Of a DNA stretch of 34,998 nucleotides, positions 15,636-25,229 are shown piece by piece. Position numbers and translations under genes: made by a program. Below the pieces are notes generated by a model. That model did no database searches and was not told the origin of the DNA. It saw only the letters and a program-made list of their open reading frames with translations. The first letter of the stretch is position 1. Each line of letters begins with the position of its first letter. Origin of the DNA: Oscillospiraceae bacterium (GTDB lineage Bacteria > Bacillota > Clostridia > Oscillospirales > Ruminococcaceae); assembly GCA_009777635.1 (NCBI GenBank), contig WRLK01000033.1, positions 1 to 34,998 on the forward strand, given 5' to 3'.

Positions 15636-16283
15636 ATGAAAGACAAAAACAAAGCATTATGGATGACACAATTTTCTATGATCCTTGCGGTAACCGCGAT
15701 CGTCTCCTTTACGCCGCTCGGTTCTATACCCATAGGCCCAATCGTGGCGTCGCTCGGTATGATACCGGTCGCGGTCGCGGGTATCATGCTCGGTGTAAAG
15801 GCGGGGGCCTTGATGGGATTTTTTGCCGGTCTTTTTTCGTTTATCGTATGGACATTCATGCCGCCAAACCCGCTTATCGCTTTCATATTCACGCCGTTTT
15901 ACACGCTTGGCCCTGTAAGCGGGAATTTCGCAAGCTTGCTTATATGCTTCGTTCCGCGCACACTGGTCGGAGTCGTAGCGGCCCTTCTCTACAATCTTCT
16001 CACAAAAAATCCCGGCAAGTCCGCGGTTAAGGCTTATCTTGTGGCCGGCGGCGCGTCAAGCCTTGTGAACACGTTCGGCGTGCTTGGCGGTATTTATATA
16101 TTTTTTGCGGCAAAATACGCGGAAGCCATCGGCCTTGCCCCTAACCTTTTATTTACGGTTTTGGGCGGCGTAGTGCTTACAAACGGCATACCCGAAGCGC
16201 TGCTCGGCGCTATCTGCTGCGCCGCCATATGCGGCCCTGTCAAGAAAATCATTGATAAATCATCCGGGCAGTCTTCCCGGTAA
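15636..16283 (+). CDS. ECF transporter S component, probably for pantothenate (PanT-like)
   Basis: S components are small integral membrane proteins that bind a vitamin and join a shared ECF energy module. The 215-residue product has about six hydrophobic segments and the family's FTPLGSIPIGPI pattern in the first helix. It has no ATPase of its own. GGAGG lies 8 bases before the ATG. It follows coaX by 170 bases that are filled by the repeat. The substrate assignment to pantothenate rests on this pairing and is an inference; the fold alone does not fix it. The A and T subunits must be encoded elsewhere. Confidence 0.82.
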   Translation: MKDKNKALWMTQFSMILAVTAIVSFTPLGSIPIGPIVASLGMIPVAVAGIMLGVKAGALMGFFAGLFSFIVWTFMPPNPLIAFIFTPFYTLGPVSGNFASLLICFVPRTLVGVVAALLYNLLTKNPGKSAVKAYLVAGGASSLVNTFGVLGGIYIFFAAKYAEAIGLAPNLLFTVLGGVVLTNGIPEALLGAICCAAICGPVKKIIDKSSGQSSR

Positions 16284-16320
16284 AATCATAAAAACCGCGA
16301 TCATATCCGCTGTTAATGTA

Positions 16321-16352
16321 AAAAAACGCCCATTCCTTTTTATGGGCGTTTT
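16321..16352 (+). terminator. Intrinsic terminator after the ECF S-component gene
   Basis: AACGCCCAT (16325-16333) pairs exactly with ATGGGCGTT (16342-16350) across an 8-base loop, followed by TTTT. It separates the coaX transcript from the leucine-rich-repeat gene that starts at 16390. The minus-strand read is also followed by a T-run. Confidence 0.75.
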
Positions 16353-16389
16353 GTGCCCTCTAAATCTCGCGAAAGGAATGGGCGCTTCT

Positions 16390-17775
16390 ATGAAAAAACT
16401 GTTGTTGCTCTCTGTCCTGACGGTCATTTTTACGAGCCTTGCCGCCTGTTCCCCCGGCGGGGAAGCAAGGCATCGGAGCAATTATGTATTTGAATGGCAG
16501 GACCCTGTTTTAGAGGCTACCGTCAGGGCCATACTGGATAAGCCCGGCGGCGATATTTTTTCGGGCGAGCTCAACATATTCCGCTCGTTTGGTGTTGAGC
16601 GTGACGGCGTAAGATACAACAACAACAGCTACCGGTACCCTGTGCCCGGACAGATTGAAAGCCTTGAGGATTTCGAGCACTTCCCGCGGCTTACAAGTTT
16701 TGAGCTTAGCGGCAGCGAAATCGGCGATATCTCCCCGCTTGCTTTCGTTCCGGCGCTTAAAAGCGTGGCTTTATACAACAACCCCAACATCACGGATTTC
16801 TCACAGCTTTCTAAAATCCCGCGCCTTGAATCGCTATCGCTTGAAAACTTAAACCTGCCCGATTTGACCGCGATTTCCGGCCTTGAGGGGCTTTTAGAGC
16901 TAAATATCCACGATACGCGCCTCCCCTCAATCCGGGGCATAGGCGGTTTTCCCAAGCTTAATCTGCTAACGCTTTCATGTCCCATGACCGGTGATTTTTC
17001 AGAGATATCGTCGCTTACCACGCTCACCCGGCTTGAGATTTCATCGTCGGGCTTAAGCGATATTTCCATGCTCGCTTCGCTGCCGGAGCTTACGCAGCTA
17101 TCGCTTGCTTATAACCGTATCGAAGATATTTCCCCGATTGCGAATAATCCGAAGCTTCAAAGGCTGTGGCTAAACCACAACCAAATCTCCGACATCACGG
17201 CGCTTTCTCATCTTAGCAGTCTTCAGCGGCTTTATATTTCGCAAAACCAGATTGCCGACTTAACGCCGCTTTCAGGCTTGAGCGAGATGATGAACCTGGA
17301 TATCGCATTTAACGATGTATCCGACTTATCGCCGATTAAAGGGCTTTCGAAGATGCGCACCCTTATCATAAACGGCAACCGGGTCTCCGATTTGTCGCCG
17401 CTTTCGGGAATGCGCGACCTCTTCGCGCTCAGCGCCGCTAAAAACGAAATTTATGATATATCCCCGATCGCAAAGCTGAACAGACTGGAGGAGCTTAATC
17501 TTTCAGGAAATTTGATTGCCGGGGCGCCTGCGTTCCCGTCGCGGAACAGGCTTTCGAATTTGTCTGTATCAAACAACCAAATTACCGACGTCTCTCCGCT
17601 TAAAAGGCATACCGCGCTTGTGTCGCTCGATCTTTCCGGCAATCAAATCGGAAATATACGCGAGATGATAACGCTTTCGCGCCTTACAAGCTTAAACGTT
17701 CAGCGCTCGGGCCTTTCAACCGTGGATGAGGCGTGGCTGAAGCTCACATTTCAAGATTGTGAGATAATCGTTTAA
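16390..17775 (+). CDS. Leucine-rich-repeat lipoprotein (internalin-like)
   Basis: The 461-residue product has a lipoprotein signal peptide, MKKLLLLSVLTVIF, with lipobox LAAC, so it is likely anchored on the outer face of the membrane. From about residue 90 to the end it is a run of 21-23-residue repeats of the internalin type, with the pattern LxxLxLxxNxIxDISPL (for example SLAYNRIEDISPIA). About fifteen repeats can be counted. There is no LPxTG or NPxTN sorting signal. Such proteins usually bind other proteins or surfaces; the partner is unknown. The start at 16390 is preceded by AAAGGA at 12 bases, a little far. Its stop codon overlaps the stop of the convergent gene. Confidence 0.85.
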   Translation: MKKLLLLSVLTVIFTSLAACSPGGEARHRSNYVFEWQDPVLEATVRAILDKPGGDIFSGELNIFRSFGVERDGVRYNNNSYRYPVPGQIESLEDFEHFPRLTSFELSGSEIGDISPLAFVPALKSVALYNNPNITDFSQLSKIPRLESLSLENLNLPDLTAISGLEGLLELNIHDTRLPSIRGIGGFPKLNLLTLSCPMTGDFSEISSLTTLTRLEISSSGLSDISMLASLPELTQLSLAYNRIEDISPIANNPKLQRLWLNHNQISDITALSHLSSLQRLYISQNQIADLTPLSGLSEMMNLDIAFNDVSDLSPIKGLSKMRTLIINGNRVSDLSPLSGMRDLFALSAAKNEIYDISPIAKLNRLEELNLSGNLIAGAPAFPSRNRLSNLSVSNNQITDVSPLKRHTALVSLDLSGNQIGNIREMITLSRLTSLNVQRSGLSTVDEAWLKLTFQDCEIIV

Positions 17776-18860
17776 AACTTCTTTATTTTATTTATCACCA
17801 CGCCGGTAAGCGCGTCGAGCTTATCGAAATCGGTGGCGGCGGTGTAATAGCTTTCAAGCTCGTCGTGCAGCTTTTTCGCTTCTTTTAACAGCTCGGATGC
17901 TTTATCCGTCATCTGCATTGCCGCCTTGCGGTTGAAATTGACCCGCTTTTTGCATTCCTTGAGCGTTGAAATATCGCTGAACCGCAGACAGTTTACGATG
18001 CGGTACGCGTCAATGTCGTTGTTGTAATCGTGAAAGCGGTTTGAGGTCATGAATCCAAGCGAAAGCTTGGGGATAAACAAATGCTCGAGCTTTTCATAAG
18101 GCGACATCGGACAGTAACAGCTGATCACGTCGTATCCCGCCTCAAGCGCCGCCGCGCGCGCGCTTGTGAGCAAAATGCGGGAAACCGCGCCGTAATCGTC
18201 GTTTACAAGGTATATCCTGTCGCAGAGTAGCTTTGCCGTATCGGTAAACATAGTGACGCCCTTGTTTGTCACCGCCGAGAAAAACCGTGTCCTTTCATCG
18301 CCTCTGCCAGTGCCTTTGTTTTTAAACTCACGGCCGCAGAGCCTTGAGGCGTAAGCCGAAAGCTTCGCGGTGTTGACCGCTCCCAGCGACAGCCGGTATG
18401 TATCCCCAAGCAGTGACGAAGCCGCCGACAAAAACCTGCATGACTGCTCATGGCATAAAGAACAGCTTTTCGAAAGCGCTTTGATGTCATGGCGGCATGC
18501 GAACAGCGCATCCTCGTTCCAGCAGGAGGCGACGTCGATGATTGATTCCACGGCGCCGGGATATCTTGGCTCAAGGACATGGGGCGCGGTTCCGTCTAAA
18601 ATCGCGAACTTACGGTTGTGGCAGAGGATGCCGTCGAGGGAGTCACAGTCCGATGAGCAATGAATCCACTCTGTTTTTTCATCGCCATATTCCCTCGCTA
18701 TTTTTTTTATCATCGTGGACTTCCCGCTTCCGGGGCCGCCTTTTACGATCAGCAGACGGAAATCGTCCGTTTTATCGGATAAATGATCAAAACGCGACAC
18801 AAAGCCTTGCGGTGTGTTTGCTCCAAGGAAAAACCGCAGGGCTTTTTCTTCTGATTTCAT
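17772..18860 (-). CDS. P-loop ATPase of the PRK06851 type
   Basis: The 362-residue protein starts MKSEEKALRFFLGANTP and has a Walker A motif GGPGSGKST at 41-49. It fits a conserved Firmicute family of two-domain P-loop proteins (PRK06851) whose function is not established; its members look like nucleotide or polynucleotide kinases. A second, degenerate nucleotide-binding region is expected in the C-terminal half. Cysteine pairs such as SLCHEQSC occur mid-protein. The ATG at 18860 is preceded by AGGGGG at 7 bases; an upstream in-frame start at 18890 has none. It converges with the leucine-rich-repeat gene and shares 4 bases at the stops, with no terminator between them. Confidence 0.75.
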   Translation of the reverse strand: MKSEEKALRFFLGANTPQGFVSRFDHLSDKTDDFRLLIVKGGPGSGKSTMIKKIAREYGDEKTEWIHCSSDCDSLDGILCHNRKFAILDGTAPHVLEPRYPGAVESIIDVASCWNEDALFACRHDIKALSKSCSLCHEQSCRFLSAASSLLGDTYRLSLGAVNTAKLSAYASRLCGREFKNKGTGRGDERTRFFSAVTNKGVTMFTDTAKLLCDRIYLVNDDYGAVSRILLTSARAAALEAGYDVISCYCPMSPYEKLEHLFIPKLSLGFMTSNRFHDYNNDIDAYRIVNCLRFSDISTLKECKKRVNFNRKAAMQMTDKASELLKEAKKLHDELESYYTAATDFDKLDALTGVVINKIKKF

Positions 18861-18960
18861 ATATAGTCCCCCTACATTGTTTATACGCATAGTTTCTATG
18901 CATATACTATTCTAAAATCGATCAAATGGTGAAAAGTACCAAGAAAACCGTTTCATGCGT

Positions 18961-19134
18961 TTGACACGCAACTGCACTTTACGTTACAATAAGCTGGTAG
19001 AATGATTTATATGAAAAAATATGAGCGATAGCCTGTTAGGCTGTGTGAACTGCACGTAAACTTCGTTTGCATTCGTTCATATCATATGCCGTTCACGCGC
19101 TTGCGAAGCAAGCCATCGGCGAAAGGAATGACGA
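18961..19134 (+). promoter_or_regulatory. secA promoter and structured 5' leader
   Basis: A perfect TTGACA (18961-18966) and TACAAT (18985-18990) are 18 bases apart, placing the start near 18997 and giving a leader of about 140 bases. The leader contains inverted pairs: ATATGAGCG near 19019 against CGTTCATAT near 19075, GTGAAC against GTTCAC, and GCTTGC-GAA-GCAAGC near 19100. A six-codon frame (19011-19031, MKKYER) begins just after the promoter but lacks a good binding site. The 280-base gap between the ATPase gene and secA holds nothing else I can identify. Confidence 0.55.
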
Positions 19135-19140
19135 TTGATT

Positions 19141-21879
19141 ATGGGTGTTCTGAAAAAAATATTCGGCAGCTACTCCGACAAGGAATTAAAGCGCATCGAG
19201 CCCTTAGCAAAAAAGATTGAGGCTTTAGGCGATGTTTATAAGGCCATGAGCGACAAGGATTTGCGCTCGACTACTGCAAAGCTCAAGGAGCGGCTTAAAA
19301 ACGGCGAAACGCTCGACGACATCCTGCCCGACGCGTTTGCCTGCTGCCGCGAAGCAAGCGAGCGCGTTTTAGGGATGCGCCACTTTTATGTCCAGCTAAT
19401 CGGCGGAATCGTGCTCCATCAGGGCCGCATAGCCGAAATGAAAACAGGTGAAGGCAAAACCCTTGTCGCTACGCTTCCCGCTTATTTAAACGCGCTTTGC
19501 GGCAACGGCGTGCATATCGTCACGGTCAACGATTACCTTGCAAAGCGCGACTCCGAATGGATGGGCAAGCTTTACAAGTTTTTGGGGCTTTCCGTGGGGC
19601 TTGTGGTCCATGGGCTTTCAAACGACGAGCGCCGCGCGGCTTACGGCGCCGACATCACATACGGCACAAACAACGAGTTCGGGTTTGATTATCTGCGCGA
19701 CAACATGGTGATTTATAAAGCCGATAAAGTCCAGCGCGAATTTCACTACTCCATCGTCGACGAGGTCGACTCGATTTTAGTCGACGAGGCAAGAACGCCG
19801 CTTATCATATCGGGGCAGGGCGACAAATCCACGGATTTGTACGAAACCGCCGACCGGTTCGCGGCGACGCTTTCCGTCACGAAGGTCACGGAGCTCGATT
19901 CAAAGGAGGACACCGACGAGCTCCACGAGGGCGACGTCCTCGTCGATGAAAAGGCAAAGACCGCGAACCTTACTAAATCCGGCGTTAGAAAAGCCGAGAA
20001 ATATTTTAACCTCGAAAACCTGATGGACGGCGACAACGTCACGCTCCAGCATCACATCAACCAGGCGATAAAGGCGCGCGGCATCATGCAGCGCGATGTG
20101 GACTACGTCGTAAAGGACGGCGAGGTCATCATCGTCGACGAGTTCACAGGGCGCCTGATGCTGGGCCGCCGCTACAACGAGGGGCTGCACCAGGCCATCG
20201 AGGCCAAGGAAAAGGTAAAGGTCGAGCGCGAATCGAAAACCCTTGCGACAATCACGTTCCAGAATTATTTCAGGATGTACCGCAAGCTTTCCGGCATGAC
20301 CGGCACGGCCCTCACCGAAGAAAACGAGTTCCGCGAGATTTATAAGCTTGACGTGATTGAAATCCCGACGAACAAGCCGATTTGCCGCGAGGACTTCCCC
20401 GACGTTGTGTATAAAACGGAAAAAGCGAAATTCAACGCCGTCATAGAGGATATCATTGAAGCGCATAAAACAGGGCAGCCGGTACTTGTCGGCACCATCT
20501 CGATCGAAAAGTCGGAGCTTTTAAGTAAAATGCTCAGAAAACGCGGCGTTCCCCACGAGGTGCTAAACGCGAAATACCATGAAAAGGAAGCCGAGATCGT
20601 GTCGCAGGCGGGTAAGCCCGGGGCTGTGACCATCGCCACGAACATGGCGGGGCGCGGAACCGACATCGTGCTTGGCGGCAACGCCGAGTTCATGGCGAAA
20701 TCCGCTATGCGCAAGGACGACTTCAGCGAGGAGCTGATCGTCGAGGCCACCGGCTTTTCCGAGACGGACGACGAAGAGATCATAACCGCGAGAAAGCGTA
20801 TGCGTGAGCTCACCGAAAAATATAAAGCGGAGATTTCAGGCGAAACGAAAAAGGTTATTGGGTCGGGCGGGCTTTACATCATCGGCACGGAACGCCACGA
20901 GTCAAGGCGCATAGACAACCAGCTCCGCGGACGCAGCGGGCGTCAGGGCGACCCGGGCGCGACGCGTTTCTTCCTCTCGCTTGAGGACGATTTGATGCGC
21001 CTGTTCGGCGGCGAAAAAATCCAAAACCTCATGGATATGCTGAACATCGAAGAGGATATACCGATTGAAAACAAGATGCTCACAAGCCAGATTGAATCGG
21101 CGCAGCACAAGGTCGAGGGCAGGAACTTCAGCATCCGCAAATCGGTGCTTGATTTCGATGACGTCATGAACCGCCAGCGCGAGCTCATTTACGGGCAGCG
21201 CGCAAAGGTGCTCGACGGCGACGATCTGTCGGAGTTTATACAAAAAATGATCGACGACGTAATCGATTCGGCGATGGGGCTTTACGTCCCGGATACCGAC
21301 GTCGGCGACGACTGGAACCTGGCAGGACTGCGCGACCATTTCCTCGGCTGGATTACAGGCGACGAGGATTTTAGGTACACGCAAGACCAGCTTATAAGCA
21401 CCGGCAGGGATGATATCCGCGCCGGGTTATGCGAAAAAGCCCACGCCCGGTATGAGGCGCGTGAAAAAGAATACGGGCTCGATATCATGCGCGAGATGGA
21501 GCGCGTGATCCTGCTTAAAAACGTGGATTCCCAGTGGATGGACCACATCGACGCGATGGACGAACTAAAACGCGGCATCTACCTGCGCGGGTATGGCCAG
21601 AGAGACCCGGTCGTCGAGTACAGGCTCGAGGGCTTTGAGATGTTCGACGCGATGATCGACACCATCCGTGAGGACACGGTGAAGATGCTGTTCCTGTTTA
21701 AGATCCGCCGCGAGGAGGACACAAAGCGCCAGCAGGTCGCAAGGCCCTTAGCCGCGGGACGCGGCGGCGACGGGACCGTGAAGCAGGCGCCCGCCATCAG
21801 GAAATCCGAAAAGGTCGGACGCAACGAGCCGTGCCCGTGCGGCAGCGGCAAAAAATATAAAAAATGCTGCGGGCAGTAA
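19141..21879 (+). CDS. secA: Preprotein translocase ATPase SecA
   Basis: SecA drives protein export through SecYEG. The 912-residue product has Walker A KTGEGKT (101-107), [20 protein letters not shown], the GTIS and [10 protein letters not shown] motifs, and [13 protein letters not shown]. The C-terminus ends in the SEC-C zinc motif [15 protein letters not shown]. The family start [17 protein letters not shown] corresponds to ATG 19141. A TTG at 19135 two codons earlier is better spaced from AAAGGA (7 bases versus 13), so either may be used. The next gene overlaps its end by 16 bases. This is the first gene of a long run that continues to ricT. Confidence 0.97.
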   Translation: MGVLKKIFGSYSDKELKRIEPLAKKIEALGDVYKAMSDKDLRSTTAKLKERLKNGETLDDILPDAFACCREASERVLGMRHFYVQLIGGIVLHQGRIAEMKTGEGKTLVATLPAYLNALCGNGVHIVTVNDYLAKRDSEWMGKLYKFLGLSVGLVVHGLSNDERRAAYGADITYGTNNEFGFDYLRDNMVIYKADKVQREFHYSIVDEVDSILVDEARTPLIISGQGDKSTDLYETADRFAATLSVTKVTELDSKEDTDELHEGDVLVDEKAKTANLTKSGVRKAEKYFNLENLMDGDNVTLQHHINQAIKARGIMQRDVDYVVKDGEVIIVDEFTGRLMLGRRYNEGLHQAIEAKEKVKVERESKTLATITFQNYFRMYRKLSGMTGTALTEENEFREIYKLDVIEIPTNKPICREDFPDVVYKTEKAKFNAVIEDIIEAHKTGQPVLVGTISIEKSELLSKMLRKRGVPHEVLNAKYHEKEAEIVSQAGKPGAVTIATNMAGRGTDIVLGGNAEFMAKSAMRKDDFSEELIVEATGFSETDDEEIITARKRMRELTEKYKAEISGETKKVIGSGGLYIIGTERHESRRIDNQLRGRSGRQGDPGATRFFLSLEDDLMRLFGGEKIQNLMDMLNIEEDIPIENKMLTSQIESAQHKVEGRNFSIRKSVLDFDDVMNRQRELIYGQRAKVLDGDDLSEFIQKMIDDVIDSAMGLYVPDTDVGDDWNLAGLRDHFLGWITGDEDFRYTQDQLISTGRDDIRAGLCEKAHARYEAREKEYGLDIMREMERVILLKNVDSQWMDHIDAMDELKRGIYLRGYGQRDPVVEYRLEGFEMFDAMIDTIREDTVKMLFLFKIRREEDTKRQQVARPLAAGRGGDGTVKQAPAIRKSEKVGRNEPCPCGSGKKYKKCCGQ

Positions 21880-22649
21880 TACGCGGCACAGCCGCGGGAT
21901 GCTGCCGCTTTGACGATGGCCTTGTGCATAAAGACAGCAAAAAGCGCCATTTGCTGCCTAAAAACCCGAAAACGGTCATAGCCGTGCTGTTCCCGTATTA
22001 TACGGGCGAGTTAAATGGACGAAACACCGCAAGGTACGCGTGTTTAGATAATTACCACAAAATTGCCGGTGAAATTTTAGCCGGTATGTCTACGGATTTA
22101 AAGCTGCAATATCCCGGAGAGGAATTTGTATCGTTTGTTAATTCCTCCCCCATACGCGAGGTTGTGGCGGCTCATAGGTGCGGCCTTGGCGTGATCGGGC
22201 GCCACGGCATGCTCATCCACGATCTGTATGGGTCAATGGTCTTTATCGGCGCAATCGTGACGTCGCTTGCGCTTACGCACGACATGCCGAAGCCGGAAAG
22301 CTGTCCGCTTTGCGGACGCTGCTCCGCCGCGTGCCCGACAGGCGCGCTGTCTGATACGGCGGCCTTTGACAAAACCCGCTGCCTCTCTTACATCACCCAG
22401 AAAAAAGGCGTGCTCACCGACTGGGAGCGCGGGTCGCTGAAAGCCGGCGGCATGGTTGTTGGCTGCGATATTTGCATGGACGCGTGCCCGTTAAACCGGG
22501 ATGCGCCTTTGACGGAAATCGACGCGTTTTATAAGAACATCACGCCTGTTTTATCGCTTGAGAACATTGACGCATTGATTGCTGAAAAGCCTTATGGCTG
22601 GCGTGGCAAGGACGTGCTTATACGCAATCTTATGATACTGGAGGAATGA
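21864..22649 (+). CDS. Epoxyqueuosine reductase-like protein (QueG/DUF1730, 2[4Fe-4S])
   Basis: QueG uses cobalamin and two 4Fe-4S clusters to make queuosine in tRNA. The 261-residue product has the DUF1730 pattern LFPYYTGE and [23 protein letters not shown] in its first half. The ferredoxin-type ligands are C147, C150, C153, C157 and C201, C204, C208, with C173 in the CLSYIT segment, as in QueG. It lacks the C-terminal HEAT-like domain of the longer enzymes, and short forms are common in Clostridia, so true QueG activity is uncertain. The start overlaps secA by 16 bases with no clear binding site, which suggests coupling. Confidence 0.8.
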   Translation: MLRAVIRGTAAGCCRFDDGLVHKDSKKRHLLPKNPKTVIAVLFPYYTGELNGRNTARYACLDNYHKIAGEILAGMSTDLKLQYPGEEFVSFVNSSPIREVVAAHRCGLGVIGRHGMLIHDLYGSMVFIGAIVTSLALTHDMPKPESCPLCGRCSAACPTGALSDTAAFDKTRCLSYITQKKGVLTDWERGSLKAGGMVVGCDICMDACPLNRDAPLTEIDAFYKNITPVLSLENIDALIAEKPYGWRGKDVLIRNLMILEE

Positions 22650-22653
22650 CGGT

Positions 22654-23709
22654 TTGGCGGAAATATTAAAGCCGGAGCTATACGGCGAATATGAGGATTT
22701 TGTAAAAAGCCACCCGATGGGAAGCATAACCCAGTCCGTTTTGTGGCATGGCGTTAAAAACAACTGGGGCCACGCCGTTGTCGTTTCACGGGATGCTTCG
22801 GGCGGTATTGTGGGCGGCGTGAGCATTTTGATGCAAAAAGTGCCGTTTTTTAACGCAAGCTTTTTGTACGCGCCACGCGGCCCGGTTTGCGATCTGTATG
22901 ACCGCGAGGTCATGGACGACCTGATGCTGGGCGTTGATTCTCTTGCAAGTAAGCACCGAGCCTACACTTACAAAATAGACCCTGACGTCCACCAATCGGA
23001 CGCGCGTTTTTTATCTTTGATGCACTCTATGGGTTTTGTGCAGAACAAAGGCGGCGACGGGTTTGAGACGATACAGGCGCGGTTTAATTACAGGCTTTAT
23101 TTAAAGGGACGCGGCGAGGAAGCGCTGTTCATGAACCTTGCGCAAAAGACGCGTTATAACATCCGTGTGGCGTTAAAGCACAATGTTGAGGTAAAAGTTT
23201 GCGGCAAGGAATCCCTTGACGATTTTTTAAGGATCATGAAGGCAACGGGCGAGCGCGACGGTTTCGCAACGCGCCCGAAAGCGTACTTTGAACGCATGAT
23301 AGACGGACTTTGCGACCATTGCAGGCTTTACATGGCCTATTACGAGGGCAGGCCTGTTGCAGGCGCAATCTCCACCAATTACGCGGGGAAAACCTGTTAT
23401 ATTTACGGCGCGTCGGACAATGCGCACCGCAACGTGATGGCGCCTTACCTTTTGCAGTGGGAAATGATCAAATGGGCGCTTGAAACCGGCTGTACGGTAT
23501 ATGATTTTCAGGGCGTATCCGGAAATATTGAAGATAAAAGCAACCCGCTTTACGGGATTTACCGTTTTAAAAAAGGCTTTAACGGCACACTGGATGAGCT
23601 TTGCGGCGAATTTGACCGCAAGTACAGGCCGCTTACCGAAAGGCTGGTTGATAAGGCCATTGATATAAGCGAGTGGCTCCGCGTTTTAAAGAGAAAGCTG
23701 AAGACATGA
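22654..23709 (+). CDS. FemAB/FemX-like aminoacyltransferase
   Basis: Members of this GNAT-like family add amino acids from aminoacyl-tRNA to the lipid II stem peptide, building the peptidoglycan crossbridge. The 351-residue product has two GNAT-like halves, with QKTRYNIRVALK near residue 165 and YGIYRFKKGFNGTLDEL near 310. The last part matches the peptidoglycan-bridge signature. The start is TTG at 22654 with GGAGG 8 bases before, 4 bases after the previous stop. Which residue it adds cannot be read from sequence. It overlaps the next gene by 4 bases. Confidence 0.85.
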   Translation: MAEILKPELYGEYEDFVKSHPMGSITQSVLWHGVKNNWGHAVVVSRDASGGIVGGVSILMQKVPFFNASFLYAPRGPVCDLYDREVMDDLMLGVDSLASKHRAYTYKIDPDVHQSDARFLSLMHSMGFVQNKGGDGFETIQARFNYRLYLKGRGEEALFMNLAQKTRYNIRVALKHNVEVKVCGKESLDDFLRIMKATGERDGFATRPKAYFERMIDGLCDHCRLYMAYYEGRPVAGAISTNYAGKTCYIYGASDNAHRNVMAPYLLQWEMIKWALETGCTVYDFQGVSGNIEDKSNPLYGIYRFKKGFNGTLDELCGEFDRKYRPLTERLVDKAIDISEWLRVLKRKLKT

Positions 23710-25031
23710 ACACGCCGCTGTTTTCCGCTGTTGAGGAGTATATTGGAAAAGACATGTCGCGGTTTCATATGCCTGGCCATAAGGGAAGCCTTCCGCTTTT
23801 AGGGCGGGCGGCGCTGTATGACGTAACGGAAATCCCCGGATTGGACGAGCTTTACCGCCCGCGCTCCGCTATCGCGGAGCTAGAGGCGCGCTTCGCGCGC
23901 CTCTACAAAAGCGACTTGTCGCTTTTGAGCGCGGGCGGGGCGAGCTTGTGCATCCAGACATTGCTGGCGCTTGCGTTAAAGCCCGGCGATAAGCTTATAG
24001 CCGCCCGGGGCTGCCATATCTCCGCCGTGAACGCGATGGCGCTTTTAGACGTAACCCCGGTTTGGGTGTTCCCACAGTACGACGGCATGACCGGGCTTGC
24101 TAAGCCTGTCACGGCAGGTGAAATCCGTAAAACGATTTCCGCAAACAGGGATGCAAAGGCCGTGTACTTGACAAGCCCCGATTACTACGGCGTTACCTGC
24201 GACATTTCGTCTATAAGCGAAGTCTGTCGCGAATTTAGCGTGCCGCTGCTTGTCGACAACGCACACGGCGCGCACACGGCTTTCCTGTCGCCGTCGCTGC
24301 ACCCGCTCAAGCTTGGCGCCGATATGTGCGCCGATTCGCTTCACAAAACAATGCCGGTCCTCACAGGCGGCGCCATGCTGCACATAAAAAACCAAAGCTT
24401 TACAAAAAACGCAAAACGGCTCATGAGCATATTCGGCTCCACAAGCCCGGGCTACCTTGTCATGCTCTCCGCCGACACAGCGCTTAGAGCCCTTGAAAGC
24501 GATTTTTCATCCAAGCTTTCAGAAACAATGGATATGCTCTCAAAACTCGAAACAATCGCGATACAAAAAGGGTTCGCCGTTCCAAGCGGTATGCGCGACC
24601 CGCTAAAGCTGTCGCTTGGATTTTTCGGGGCGGGATATACGCGCGGGGAGTTTGAAGCCATGATACGAAGCCGCGGCATAGAGCCCGAGATGACGGACGA
24701 CCGCTTCTGCGTGCTGATGGCAAGCCCGTACAACAGGCCAAAAGATTTTGAACGCTTAGAGGATTTTCTAAAAAGCATAAAGCAAAAGCCTGCGTTACCG
24801 GTCCGTGAGAACGTGTGCGCCGAGCCGGAACAAGCTATGAGCCTGCGTGAATCCGTCTTTGCGGATACTATGGAAATCCCTGTTGAAGAAGCCGCTTTTA
24901 AAACGGCGGGCTCCTTTATCGCGCCGTGCCCGCCGGGAATCCCGCAGGTCATACCCGGTGAGGTAATAGATGAAAATTTACTGAACCTCCTTAAAAGGTA
25001 TGGAATTTTAAGCCTCAATGTGGTAATATAA
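23706..25031 (+). CDS. Orn/Lys/Arg decarboxylase-family PLP enzyme (YaaO-like)
   Basis: This is a PLP-dependent amino acid decarboxylase of the aspartate-aminotransferase fold, short form, like B. subtilis YaaO. The 441-residue product has RFHMPGHKG (19-27), SAGGASLCIQ near 75-84, VDNAHGAH (183-190) and the PLP lysine K214 in DSLHKTMPVLTGG. The start ATG at 23706 overlaps the FemAB stop by 4 bases; an upstream in-frame ATG lies inside that gene. The substrate (arginine, lysine or ornithine) cannot be set here. In B. subtilis yaaO is followed by tmk and yaaQ; here tmk is absent and a repeat lies before darA. Confidence 0.9.
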   Translation: MNTPLFSAVEEYIGKDMSRFHMPGHKGSLPLLGRAALYDVTEIPGLDELYRPRSAIAELEARFARLYKSDLSLLSAGGASLCIQTLLALALKPGDKLIAARGCHISAVNAMALLDVTPVWVFPQYDGMTGLAKPVTAGEIRKTISANRDAKAVYLTSPDYYGVTCDISSISEVCREFSVPLLVDNAHGAHTAFLSPSLHPLKLGADMCADSLHKTMPVLTGGAMLHIKNQSFTKNAKRLMSIFGSTSPGYLVMLSADTALRALESDFSSKLSETMDMLSKLETIAIQKGFAVPSGMRDPLKLSLGFFGAGYTRGEFEAMIRSRGIEPEMTDDRFCVLMASPYNRPKDFERLEDFLKSIKQKPALPVRENVCAEPEQAMSLRESVFADTMEIPVEEAAFKTAGSFIAPCPPGIPQVIPGEVIDENLLNLLKRYGILSLNVVI

Positions 25032-25034
25032 ATT

Positions 25035-25198
25035 AGAACCCATCTTCAATACTCAAAGCACCACCTCAGCGGCGATTTTTCCGCATTGCGTCGTTAAATT
25101 TTCTTGCAATGCACAAAGCATTACTTTAAAAATTTGCCTTGCACTACGAAAAAATCGCTTCGCTGCGTCGGCACTTTTCGTTATTGAAGACAGGTTCT
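25035..25198. repeat. Foldback intergenic repeat, copy 2
   Basis: AGAACCCATCTTCAATA (25035-25051) and the reverse complement of 25182-25198 (AGAACCTGTCTTCAATA) match at 15 of 17 positions. The core aligns over about 90 bases with the element at the right edge of the window (CATTGCGTCGTTAAATTTTC against CATTCGTCGTTAAAAATTC). It has inner inverted arms around CGATTTTTCCGC and GAAAAAATCGC. It fills the gap between the YaaO-like gene and darA. Confidence 0.75.
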
Positions 25199-25229
25199 TA
25201 TAGCGTTATCTCTGAAAGGAGCGGTAATA

